A stretch of DNA of 64,000 nt from Dehalococcoidia bacterium (GTDB taxonomy: Bacteria > Chloroflexota > Dehalococcoidia > Lucifugimonadales > UBA1123), in NCBI GenBank assembly GCA_009838465.1, contig VXRN01000025.1, positions 30,196 to 94,195 of the forward strand. The letters run 5' to 3'. Positions 1 to 7,776 of this stretch are shown piece by piece (position 1 is the stretch's first letter; every line of letters begins with the position of its first letter). The notes under the pieces were generated by a model. That model was not told the origin of the DNA and made no database searches. It saw only the letters and a list, made by a program, of their open reading frames with translations. The position numbers and the translations under genes are program-made.

Positions 1-95
1 GGGTGATTTGGGGGACTCGCTGGGTAGGTTGACACTCATCTGGCCCATAGATAGCATGGCCCCGAACTTGATCTGACCGACGCACCTCGTGAGGT

Positions 96-902
96 ATGGC
101 CCATATGACGACTGCAACCCATGAACGGAAACCGAGGTTAGATGGCAAGGTGGCGATTGTGACCGGCGCGGGTTCGCGTGGGGATATTGTTGGGAATGGG
201 CAGGCGACGGCAATACTGTTCGCTTATGAAGGGGCCGAGGTGCTCCTTGTAGATACCGACGAAGACCGCGTCAAGGGCACAATGGACGCAATCGAATCTC
301 ATGGGGGGACGGCGTCGGTGTTCATCGGCGACGTGACCAGCGCCGAAAGCTGCCGTGACATAGTGCGGGCGGCGTTGGACCGGTACGGAAGACTCGACAT
401 ACTGCACAACAACGTCGGAATAGGTGGAGCCGGCAACGTGGTGGAGGTTGCGGAAGAGGTATGGGACCAGGTGATGGAGGTCAACGTCAAGTCAATGATG
501 CTTACGGGGAAGTACGCGGTACCCGCAATGGCGGCCACAGGAGGGGGTTCCATCATCAACATCTCTTCGATATCGGCTATTCGCCCAAGGGGACTGACGG
601 CTTACACAGTATCTAAGGGTGGAGTCATGGCGCTCACACAAGGTATGGCGATAGACCATGCCGCGCAGGGAATACGCGTCAACTGCATTCTGCCCGGGCC
701 CGTTTATTCATCAATGGTCGCGCCGGGAATGTCTAAAGAGCGCAGGGACACGCGCCGCAGTTCGTCGCCTCTGGGAGTCGAGGGAACGCCCTGGGACATC
801 GGTTGGGCCGCCGTTTATCTGGCGAGCGACGAGGCGAAGTGGGTCACGGGCGTGGCGTTCCCGGTTGACGGCGGCGTGACGCTAGTCAGTCCGCCCCGCT
901 GA
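96..902 (+). CDS. SDR family NAD(P)-dependent oxidoreductase
   Basis: Classical short-chain dehydrogenase/reductase, 268 residues, a cytosolic Rossmann enzyme that oxidises or reduces an alcohol/ketone; the substrate cannot be read from the sequence. The cofactor loop near residues 23-35 starts TGAG but is longer than usual (TGAGSRGDIVGNG). NNVG lies at 105-108, serines at 157-158, and the catalytic YxxxK is Tyr170/Lys174. A second ATG at 105 lies 10 nt after GAGG (91-94) and may be the true start. The next gene in the same direction is an amidohydrolase, which suggests a small catabolic set. Confidence 0.9.
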   Translation: MAHMTTATHERKPRLDGKVAIVTGAGSRGDIVGNGQATAILFAYEGAEVLLVDTDEDRVKGTMDAIESHGGTASVFIGDVTSAESCRDIVRAALDRYGRLDILHNNVGIGGAGNVVEVAEEVWDQVMEVNVKSMMLTGKYAVPAMAATGGGSIINISSISAIRPRGLTAYTVSKGGVMALTQGMAIDHAAQGIRVNCILPGPVYSSMVAPGMSKERRDTRRSSSPLGVEGTPWDIGWAAVYLASDEAKWVTGVAFPVDGGVTLVSPPR

Positions 903-984
903 ACGCTCCGAAGACGGCTCGGCTTTCCCTCAGCATCACATTCTTAGGCTTATGGATCACACCTGAAACATGGATGGTAGTTCT

Positions 985-1947
985 ATGCGCACGATAGACA
1001 TACACGCTCATATTTCGCCCGAAGCCTTCGTGACCGCTATGGAGGCCGGAGAGGACTGGCACGGTATCACAAACGAAGCTGTGCCCAGGCACCGGCACAA
1101 TCCTCGTACGACATGGTCGCCCGCTGAGCGTCTTGCCGACATGGACTCGCTTGGCGTTGATGTGCAGGTGCTTTCGACCAACGCCGTGTTCTACAACTAC
1201 GATAAGGATGCCGAAGCGACGACGGCGATGGCGCGCGATTGCAACGACTACGTGTCGCAACTCACCAAGGACCATCCTGGCCGTTTCGCCGGACTGGCTA
1301 CGCTGCCATTGCAGGACATTCCTGCGGCAGTCGCCGAGCTCGAGCGCAGCATCATCCAACTCGGATTGAAGGGCGCGATGATTGGCGACCACGTGAACGG
1401 GCGCACGTTCGACGAGCCGGAGTTTTTGCCCTTCTGGAAGGCGGCCGAGCAGCTTGGCGCTTTCATCCTGATTCACCAGGACGGTCCGACAATCGTAAGC
1501 CCGCGCTCCGGCAAGTACCACCTGCCGAACACGATAGGCAATCTGGCCGACCGTGCGGTGACTTTTGCGTCGTTCGTCTATGGCGGAGTCATGGACGCCT
1601 GCCCGGATCTGAGAATCTGCTTATCGCACGGAGGAGGTTACACCTGCTTCGGCATCGGCAGGATGGATCGTGGGTGGCGGGTTCGACCGGAGGCACGGGA
1701 GTATATCAGTCAGCCTCCGAGCGCATATCTGAATCGCTTCTACTATGACACGATAACCCACAGCGAACAGGCGCTCCGCTATGTCATAGATTTGGTGGGC
1801 GTGGACCGCGTGGTGTTCGGCACGGACTGGCCCTATGATATGTGCGAGGACTGGCCCGTGTCGTGGATACTCGGCCTCGAAAGTCTCACACAGGAGGAGA
1901 AAGAGAGGATATTGTGGAGGAATCTGGAGGGACTGCTGGGGATATAA
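985..1947 (+). CDS. Amidohydrolase family protein (ACMSD-like)
   Basis: Metal-dependent hydrolase/decarboxylase of the amidohydrolase superfamily, about 320 residues. The N-terminus MRTIDIHAHISPE carries the HxH metal motif (His7, His9). Later come IHQDG, a conserved His in LSHGGGY, and an Asp in FGTDWPYD, the order seen in the aminocarboxymuconate-semialdehyde decarboxylase group. The start at 985 fits the family N-terminus; an upstream ATG at 970 has no ribosome site. Family members decarboxylate or hydrolyse aromatic-ring-derived acids, and the flanking SDRs fit a degradative role, but the substrate is unknown. Confidence 0.88.
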   Translation: MRTIDIHAHISPEAFVTAMEAGEDWHGITNEAVPRHRHNPRTTWSPAERLADMDSLGVDVQVLSTNAVFYNYDKDAEATTAMARDCNDYVSQLTKDHPGRFAGLATLPLQDIPAAVAELERSIIQLGLKGAMIGDHVNGRTFDEPEFLPFWKAAEQLGAFILIHQDGPTIVSPRSGKYHLPNTIGNLADRAVTFASFVYGGVMDACPDLRICLSHGGGYTCFGIGRMDRGWRVRPEAREYISQPPSAYLNRFYYDTITHSEQALRYVIDLVGVDRVVFGTDWPYDMCEDWPVSWILGLESLTQEEKERILWRNLEGLLGI

Positions 1948-2030
1948 TCGTCCGTCATTGAACAGTTTAGGACTTACGGCGTTGGGGAGGTGTGGATTGC
2001 CGCTTTCGCGGGAATGACTGAATCATCGTT

Positions 2031-2130
2031 CACCCTCACCCTAGCCCTCTCTCAGAGGGAGAGGGGATCTGTTTTGGCGATCATGGCTGGCTAAGATTTT
2101 GCCTACCCTCGTGAGCCCAGAGGGATGGGG
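2031..2130. repeat. Intergenic repeat family A, copy 1
   Basis: GC-rich palindromic block of the form CCCTCACCC..CCCTCTC..GAGAGGGG, followed by a second half with ACCCTCGTGAGCCCAGAGGG. The same pattern recurs at 7.7, 15.8, 29.7, 31.2, 31.9, 57.2 and 60.2 kb. It lies between the amidohydrolase and the next SDR and could fold as a hairpin on either strand. Confidence 0.75.
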
Positions 2131-2182
2131 ATTTTCAACATACAAATGACGATAGATACATCATGAAGGGAACGAAACCAAA

Positions 2183-2971
2183 ATGGCTGACAGACTTGCC
2201 GACCAGGTAGCGATAGTAACCGGAGGAAACAGCGGAATCGGCGAAGGCACGGCCCGACTCTTTGCCAAAGAGGGGGCGAAGGTGGCCCTGCTGGCCCGTC
2301 GAGAGGAAGAGGGATATGCTGTTGAACAGTCCATAAGGGACGGCGGTGGTGAGGCGTTGTTCGTGCGATGCGACGTTTCGGACCGTGAACAGGTGGACGC
2401 GGCGGTGCAGAGAGTGATGGACGAATATGGCCGGATAGACGTGCTGTTCAACAACGCCGGTGGTGGGGACAGGGGCAATTTCCCCAATGAGGAAGACGAT
2501 GGCTGGAACAGGGTGATCTCAGTGAACCTGACCGGGACTTTCTATATGTGCAGGGCGGTTTGGCCTCACATGATCGCAGGTGGCGGCGGCAAGATCGTGA
2601 ATATGTCCTCGGTGGCCGCGGTCAGGGGTTTCAGTAAGAAGATGTACGACCTGGTGGGTAGGTACCCGTCGGCTTCCTACTACGCGGCGAAGGCCGGGGT
2701 GGACGCCTTCACCCGCTACGCGGCCAGTATGGGCGGCCAGCACAACATCCGCGTGAACTGTGTCCGTCCGGGCCAGATCATCACGCCTTTAACCGACGTC
2801 GGGGGCGGACACCACAGCCTGGAGGCGATGTTCGATTTCATACAGATACTGGACGGCGCGGGCTACCCTGAAGACGTAGCGAACTTAGTCCTGTTCCTGG
2901 TGTCAGAGGAGTCAAGGTTCATAACAGGCGAGATAGTCAACGTGGACGGAGGAATGCCCGGTAAGCTCTAA
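2183..2971 (+). CDS. SDR family NAD(P)-dependent oxidoreductase
   Basis: Second short-chain dehydrogenase of 262 residues, complete. TGGNSGIG at 13-20 binds the dinucleotide, NNAG is at 90-93, catalytic serine near 142-143, and YxxxK is Tyr166/Lys170. The C-terminus ends with the usual GEIVNVDGG motif. A GAAGGGA ribosome site sits about 10 nt before the ATG. An insertion between the Ser and Tyr motifs (about 146-163, with the KKMYDLVGRYP stretch) probably shapes the substrate pocket. Substrate not determinable. Confidence 0.9.
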   Translation: MADRLADQVAIVTGGNSGIGEGTARLFAKEGAKVALLARREEEGYAVEQSIRDGGGEALFVRCDVSDREQVDAAVQRVMDEYGRIDVLFNNAGGGDRGNFPNEEDDGWNRVISVNLTGTFYMCRAVWPHMIAGGGGKIVNMSSVAAVRGFSKKMYDLVGRYPSASYYAAKAGVDAFTRYAASMGGQHNIRVNCVRPGQIITPLTDVGGGHHSLEAMFDFIQILDGAGYPEDVANLVLFLVSEESRFITGEIVNVDGGMPGKL

Positions 2972-2981
2972 AATAGATGAT

Positions 2982-3332
2982 TCAGGAGGCGCGGCGCTGG
3001 ATGGCGACCAGTGCGGAATCGAGGTCTGGATGAATTGGGATGACTTTGTCGAAGCCGATTATCTGGAAAACTTCCAATATGTACGGCTTCAGGCTGCATA
3101 TATGGAGTCTGCGATTAGCCATTGCCAGCCGCCTTGAGAGTATTAGAAAGGCGCGGAGGCCCGCCGTGCTCAGGTAGGTCACGTCTGAGGTGTCAATTAT
3201 CACATCATGCCCGCTTCTTGCGATGACTTGCAGAACGTCGTTGTGAAAGCCGTCTGCGGTAAGTACATTGATGCGCCCCCGGGCTCGTAGCAGAAGGGCG
3301 GGGCCGTCGGTCTCAGCTACACTGATTTTCAT
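2982..3332 (-). CDS. STAS domain protein (anti-sigma factor antagonist-like)
   Basis: A single STAS domain of 116 residues, as in SpoIIAA/RsbV proteins that bind an anti-sigma kinase and free a sigma factor. The core DTSDVTYLSTAGL (47-59) matches the family D-S-S-G-L site, with Thr56 where the phosphorylated Ser of SpoIIAA lies. The start has an AAAGGAA site. No anti-sigma kinase, phosphatase or sigma factor is next to it, so its partner must be elsewhere. It is convergent with the upstream SDR, with a 10-bp gap. Confidence 0.85.
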   Translation of the reverse strand: MKISVAETDGPALLLRARGRINVLTADGFHNDVLQVIARSGHDVIIDTSDVTYLSTAGLRAFLILSRRLAMANRRLHICSLKPYILEVFQIIGFDKVIPIHPDLDSALVAIQRRAS

Positions 3333-3389
3333 GATGCGGGTTCCTTTATATATTTCGTGGTCATGATTTTTTCGATAAGTTTCAAGTGT

Positions 3390-4223
3390 CTAGTTCTTCA
3401 CACCCACGGCTCGGATGCCGGGTAGGGAGAAGTAGGCGTCGGGATGGGCGGCCCATTCGCGCATTCCGGCGCGGACGGCGTCCAGCTCGGCCTCGGTGAT
3501 TATTCCCAGTTCTACGGACTCGCGAAACAAAGGGATGTTGTCCATCCAGGTGATGAACCGCTCGGCGGTCGGGACGGTAGCGTCGCCGAAGGAGTTGGAC
3601 ACCTGGTTGCGGACTTCGATAACGTCGAAGCCTGCCTCCCGCATATAGGCTCCCAGATAGCGGCCTCGATTCAATGAGCCACCGATGCGGTTGAAGCCGC
3701 CCTCGAACAACTCGAAGAACTTGCTGAACCCCTCGCTTTCGGGGACGATGAACGGGAATGTCCAGTCGGTCTTGACGACTGCGGCCAGTCCACCTTGCTT
3801 GACTACCCGGCGGAGCTCTCTCAGCGCACGAACGGGGTCTGAGAGGTGCTCCGTCACCGAGTGCGAGAAAACGACGTCGAACTCGCCGTCTTCAAAGGGC
3901 AGGTCGTAGATGTCCCCCACCCTGAACTCGACGTTCTGGACTCCCTCCTCCGCTGCCAGACGAGTGGCCTGCTCGACCATCGCAGGCTCGATGTCCACGC
4001 CCAGAACACGGCCAGACGCGACAGCCTCGGCCAGGCCGAAGGTTATCGCGCCCGGACCGCAGCCGCAGTCAAGGATGCTCATGCCGGGCTTGAGGTGAGG
4101 CAGGATGAAGCCTGCCTCTGCTTCGATGTCGCGGCCAGTGTAGCTGTCCTGCACGTCAGAGGAGTCGTAACCGTAGAACGACCTGCCGTTGATCTCCGGG
4201 CGTCCGGTGACGTCTTCAGTCAT
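3390..4223 (-). CDS. Class I SAM-dependent methyltransferase
   Basis: 277-residue methyltransferase of the UbiE/Methyltransf_11 type. Motif I ILDCGCGPGAITFG near residue 50 binds S-adenosylmethionine; GVDIEPAMVEQA is motif II and FDVVFSHSVTEHL is motif IV. The C-terminal third is long and probably forms the acceptor site; the acceptor is unknown. It sits just downstream of the two ThDP subunits on the same strand (31-bp gap), so it may be co-transcribed with them. Confidence 0.88.
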   Translation of the reverse strand: MTEDVTGRPEINGRSFYGYDSSDVQDSYTGRDIEAEAGFILPHLKPGMSILDCGCGPGAITFGLAEAVASGRVLGVDIEPAMVEQATRLAAEEGVQNVEFRVGDIYDLPFEDGEFDVVFSHSVTEHLSDPVRALRELRRVVKQGGLAAVVKTDWTFPFIVPESEGFSKFFELFEGGFNRIGGSLNRGRYLGAYMREAGFDVIEVRNQVSNSFGDATVPTAERFITWMDNIPLFRESVELGIITEAELDAVRAGMREWAAHPDAYFSLPGIRAVGVKN

Positions 4224-4254
4224 GTGGGGGAACTCGTCCTTCCTGCTTGGGTGA

Positions 4255-4839
4255 TTACTCTATGCCGAGCTCTTCGCGCAGTTCATTGATCGTCTGCGCC
4301 CGGCTGCGGGTTGGTCGTCGTTCGCGCAGTCCGATAGGAAGGTTCTGGACATCGGGCTCTATCTTGATTGCGACGAAGACGGGCCCTTCCTGCTGCATAA
4401 TCTCCCCGACGCTGGTGCTGAACTCTTCCAGGTCGTCGAAGTTGTAAGCGGCGACGTATCCCGCTCCCTTTGCCATCATGGCATAGTCAATTTCCTGGGA
4501 GTTCGGTACGGGCTGTCCGCCGGTGGTAGCGTAGCACTCGTTGTCGAGCAGGAAATGATAGAAATTGGCGGGTTTCTTTCCGGCAATCGAGGCGATGGCG
4601 CCGAGGTTCATAAGCAGGGAACCCTCGGCGTCGAACAGGACGACTTTCTCGTCCGGGAGTCCGAGCGCGAGTCCGAAGGCGGCTGAGGTAGTCTGTCCCA
4701 TCGCGCCGCCCAGAGAAATGTCGCGCTTCTCGTTGGTCGTGACGTCCATCCAGTGCCGTCCGGCGGTCCCGGTGGCGCTGACTATCGCGTCGCCGCGATG
4801 TTCTTGAAATGCCTTGAATACATCTACTGGATCAAGCAA
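4255..4839 (-). CDS. ThDP-dependent decarboxylase, pyrophosphate-binding (beta) subunit
   Basis: 194-residue PP domain of a split thiamine-diphosphate enzyme, like the beta chain (ComE) of sulfopyruvate decarboxylase or the C-half of phosphonopyruvate decarboxylase. The ThDP/Mg site is DAEGSLLMNLG (70-80) with the distal Asn in LLDNECY (about 100); the first Gly of the usual GDG is replaced (DAEG). Translation starts at TTG behind GGAGG (9-nt spacing). The alpha subunit lies 62 bp upstream and together they would make one active site. Substrate is probably a 2-oxo acid; which one is not visible. Confidence 0.82.
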   Translation of the reverse strand: MLDPVDVFKAFQEHRGDAIVSATGTAGRHWMDVTTNEKRDISLGGAMGQTTSAAFGLALGLPDEKVVLFDAEGSLLMNLGAIASIAGKKPANFYHFLLDNECYATTGGQPVPNSQEIDYAMMAKGAGYVAAYNFDDLEEFSTSVGEIMQQEGPVFVAIKIEPDVQNLPIGLRERRPTRSRAQTINELREELGIE

Positions 4840-4901
4840 TCGAAATAACCTCCGTTGAAGTTGGTCTATGTGTAGTGTTCTGCCGACGGGTGTTTGCGGC
4901 T

Positions 4902-5420
4902 CTACCTGTTGAAGCCGTGGTACTCGTCGCCAACCAGGATTGCGACGGGCTTGTTCGTGGCCCTGGCTTCCTCGAAGGCGACTGAGATGCGGTCGCCGTC
5001 CTCGTTCTGTTCGACCAGGTAGTATTCGATGCCGAATGCTGTCAGGAAGGGCTCGGTGTACTTGGCTACGGAGTCAGTTATGACTCCACGCCGGTTCCAT
5101 CCTCTATATCCGATGACCATAACGAGCGGGAATCCCGCGTCAATAGCCATTCCTCGAATCGAGTCTCCGGCTTCGAGCATACCGGTGTTCTGGACCAGCA
5201 CGACCGGCACCTTTCCGGCGATGTTGAGTCCCAGGGCGGTACCCCAGGCTTCTCCTTCGCGTGAGACGGGAACGACATCCAGCCAATCCTGAGTCTCCAT
5301 CAGTTCGTAAAGGTAATTCGTCTCGCTGTCCGGTATAGTTACGACGTGAGTCACGCCGTTCTTCTTGAACTCCTCGACCATCGTCTCGGGTCTGAGGATA
5401 GCTGCTTGCTGATGTACCAT
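4902..5420 (-). CDS. ThDP-dependent decarboxylase, N-terminal (alpha) subunit
   Basis: 172-residue PYR domain partner of the beta subunit that follows. VVTIPDSETNYLYELM resembles ComD and phosphonopyruvate decarboxylase N-termini, and the SREGEAWG segment (53-60) supplies the catalytic Glu that activates the ThDP ring. A GGAGG site precedes the ATG. The pair could act on sulfopyruvate, phosphonopyruvate or another 3-substituted pyruvate. No coenzyme M or phosphonate synthesis gene is in the window, so the assignment stays at family level. Confidence 0.82.
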   Translation of the reverse strand: MVHQQAAILRPETMVEEFKKNGVTHVVTIPDSETNYLYELMETQDWLDVVPVSREGEAWGTALGLNIAGKVPVVLVQNTGMLEAGDSIRGMAIDAGFPLVMVIGYRGWNRRGVITDSVAKYTEPFLTAFGIEYYLVEQNEDGDRISVAFEEARATNKPVAILVGDEYHGFNR

Positions 5421-5510
5421 CCGTGTTCCTCCATAAATGATGATGGATTGTGGATAAGCCCAAATATCCTTGGGCAGATGTTATCATATTAACAAGGACT
5501 TTTTTCATCT

Positions 5511-5538
5511 TTGAACTAATGTCGCAGTATTCTATACT
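5511..5538 (+). promoter_or_regulatory. Sigma-70-type promoter for the AIM24 gene cluster
   Basis: TTGAAC (5511-5516), a 16-nt spacer, and TATACT (5533-5538). Transcription would start near 5545, about 25 nt before the ATG at 5570. This placement argues against the two in-frame upstream starts at 5450 and 5519. Confidence 0.6.
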
Positions 5539-5569
5539 GGATGAAAGAGCCCCCCAAGGAGCGGCTACG

Positions 5570-6223
5570 ATGGACTATACCATAGAAGGCAACCCTGACT
5601 ATGGACACTTGGTAGTCAGTTTAGAGTCGGGTGAGACTTTCATCGCGGAAGGTGGGTCTATGGCGTGGATGTCTCACGGCACTCAAATCAACGCCAGGCT
5701 ACTGGGCGGGTTTACGCGGGCCCTGGTGAGGAAGGTAGTTGGAGGGGAGTCGCTGTTTGTCGGGGAGTTCAGCCATCCCGAGGGAGGCCAAGTCTCATTT
5801 TCTCCTGCCGTGCCCGGGACCGTCCATCATCGTCGGGTGAATAATGACAAGCTCATTCTGACCGGCGGTTCGTTCATGGCGTGTACGGATGGCGTGAGGC
5901 TCGGCACGCAGTTCGGGGGACTCAGATCCATGTTCTCGGGCGAGGGGCTGTTCTTCATCGAATGCAGCGGAATGGGAGATCTGTTCTTTAACTCGTATGG
6001 GGCCATGATAGAGAAGGATGTTGCTGGCGACCTGACAGTGGACACGGGGCACGTTGTCGCATGGGAGCCCACGCTTAGTTATACGATAAGGGGAATGGGC
6101 GGGCTGAAGAGTACGCTTCTTTCCGGCGAGGGTCTGGCGATGAGTTTCTCAGGAGTGGGGAAGATTTATCTCCAGTCGAGAACGATGCCGGCGCTAGCAG
6201 GCTGGCTTACTCCATTCGGCTGA
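5570..6223 (+). CDS. AIM24/TIGR00266 family protein, paralogue 1
   Basis: 217-residue protein of the AIM24 family, a beta-rich fold of unknown biochemical role named after a yeast mitochondrial protein. Typical family features are the opening MDYTIEGNPDYG, SGETFIAEGGSMAWM, and VDTGHVVAWEPTLSYTI near the C-terminus. AAGGAG (5556-5561) lies 8 nt before this ATG, which fixes the start. First of three tandem paralogues. Confidence 0.88.
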   Translation: MDYTIEGNPDYGHLVVSLESGETFIAEGGSMAWMSHGTQINARLLGGFTRALVRKVVGGESLFVGEFSHPEGGQVSFSPAVPGTVHHRRVNNDKLILTGGSFMACTDGVRLGTQFGGLRSMFSGEGLFFIECSGMGDLFFNSYGAMIEKDVAGDLTVDTGHVVAWEPTLSYTIRGMGGLKSTLLSGEGLAMSFSGVGKIYLQSRTMPALAGWLTPFG

Positions 6224-6255
6224 CTGTCGTATTTGTAGATTGAGAGCGGAGACCG

Positions 6256-6945
6256 ATGCCTAAATACACAGTGTCCGAGGAAGGTTCGTACAGGTCCGTG
6301 ATGGTTGAACTAGACCATGGGGAGTGGTTCACGTCAGAGGCCGGGGCGATGTTTCGCGCGTCGGACAACATCGAGATAGACGTTACGACAAGGAGTCGGA
6401 GCGGTGGAGGACTCATGAGCGGAGTCCGGCGGATGATGTCAGGGGAGAGTTTCTTCCTGTCAACTTACAGGATGCGGGGCGGAGGTCCCGGAGAGGTCGG
6501 TCTCGCGCCGATGCTGGCGGGAGATGTAGTCGTCATCGAGTGTACGGGGATAGGTGGCTGGCTTTGTGCAGGCGGAAGCTATCTGGGCTCTTCGGATGGT
6601 CTTAGCATTGATACAGAGTTCCAGGGATTCAGGGGTATGCTGTCCGGGGAATCTCTGTTCTTCCTGGATATAGAGGGCAAGGGCCAACTGCTGGTCAGCG
6701 CATTCGGGAGTGTGAAAGAGGTTGAAGTGAACGGCGCGCTAACCGTGGACACCGGTCACGTCGTGGCGTTCGAAGACACTCTGGAGTACACCGTCGGCAA
6801 GGCCGGGGGAAGTTGGCTCCAGTCGTTCCTGTCGAGCGAAGGGGTTGTCATGCACTTCTCCGGCCAGGGCAAGGCTTACCTCCAAAGCCATAATCCGGAC
6901 CAGTTCGGTCAGACATTGGGCGGACTCATGCCTCCCAGGAGTTAG
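6256..6945 (+). CDS. AIM24/TIGR00266 family protein, paralogue 2
   Basis: 229 residues, same fold as its two neighbours, opening MPKYTVSEEGSYRSVMV. It has the family segments VDTGHVVAFEDTLEYTV and a C-terminal FSGQGKAYLQSHNP. It differs from paralogues 1 and 3 at the N-terminus (EWFTSEAGAMFRAS in place of the AESGAMTWM type). GGAGA precedes the ATG. The gaps to its neighbours (32 and 3 bp) indicate one transcript. No enzyme activity is established for the family. Confidence 0.88.
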   Translation: MPKYTVSEEGSYRSVMVELDHGEWFTSEAGAMFRASDNIEIDVTTRSRSGGGLMSGVRRMMSGESFFLSTYRMRGGGPGEVGLAPMLAGDVVVIECTGIGGWLCAGGSYLGSSDGLSIDTEFQGFRGMLSGESLFFLDIEGKGQLLVSAFGSVKEVEVNGALTVDTGHVVAFEDTLEYTVGKAGGSWLQSFLSSEGVVMHFSGQGKAYLQSHNPDQFGQTLGGLMPPRS

Positions 6946-6948
6946 ATC

Positions 6949-7629
6949 ATGGAGTACACGATTCAGTCGCAGCCAAGCTATAGTCTGTTGGAAGCTACAC
7001 TCGGCAGTGGGGAGACTATAGTGGCGGAGTCAGGGGCGATGACGTGGATGAACGGCGACATTCGAATGACGACCTCCACGCGGGGCGGTGTTATGAGTGG
7101 CCTGGGCAGGTCGGTACTGGGAGGGGAGAGCTTTTTCCAGAATACGTTCGAAGCCGGGGCGGGCGGCGGAATGGTCGGCCTTGCGCCCGGTTCGCCCGGA
7201 GACATAGTCGCTCACGAGATGACTGTGGGCCATGAACTATTTCTGGAAAGGAGCGCGTACCTGGCCTCTGACGAGAACGTGAAGATTAACTCCGACTTCC
7301 AGGGTCTGAGAGGGCTGTTCAACGAAGGCCTGTTCATTCTCCGCGCGTCCGGCAGCGGAACTCTCTTCTTCAACTCTTATGGTGACGTGGAAGAGGTCGA
7401 GGTGGACGGTTCATATCGCGTTGACAACGGCCACGCCGTTGCCTGGGAACCCACATTGGACTACCAGATAACCCGGGGCGGACGCGGGATACGATCGTTT
7501 CTGTTCTCCGACCAGTTGATTCTGCGGTTCACCGGTCATGGCAAACTGTGGGTACAGTCCCGAAACCCGCGGTCGCTGGCGAGCTGGGTCTTCCCGTTCA
7601 GGCCGCAATCCAGTAGCGGCGGCAACTGA
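6949..7629 (+). CDS. AIM24/TIGR00266 family protein, paralogue 3
   Basis: 226 residues, starting 3 bp after paralogue 2 with its AGGAG site inside the end of that gene, so probably translationally coupled. It opens MEYTIQSQPSYSLLEA and has VDNGHAVAWEPTLDYQI. By eye it is closer to paralogue 1 than to paralogue 2. The three may assemble as a hetero-oligomer, which is inference from the tandem arrangement. Confidence 0.88.
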   Translation: MEYTIQSQPSYSLLEATLGSGETIVAESGAMTWMNGDIRMTTSTRGGVMSGLGRSVLGGESFFQNTFEAGAGGGMVGLAPGSPGDIVAHEMTVGHELFLERSAYLASDENVKINSDFQGLRGLFNEGLFILRASGSGTLFFNSYGDVEEVEVDGSYRVDNGHAVAWEPTLDYQITRGGRGIRSFLFSDQLILRFTGHGKLWVQSRNPRSLASWVFPFRPQSSSGGN

Positions 7630-7686
7630 AGACGCCCCTGTAAGAGGGGGTAGGTATTGAAAATGGCCGTGCGGGGTTGTGGATTT

Positions 7687-7776
7687 ACCCTCACCCCAGC
7701 CCTCTCCCATCAGGGAGAGGGGGTTTAAGGGACACTTTGCTGCCCCTGTGAGCGCCTACCAGGGGAGAAGGGGTTC
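7687..7776. repeat. Intergenic repeat family A, copy 2
   Basis: ACCCTCACCCCAGCCCTCTC with a GGGAGAGGGGG arm, then a GAGCGCC..GGGGAGAAGGGG half. It fills the gap between the convergent AIM24 and FMN-oxidase genes, where a hairpin could end transcription from both sides. Confidence 0.75.
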
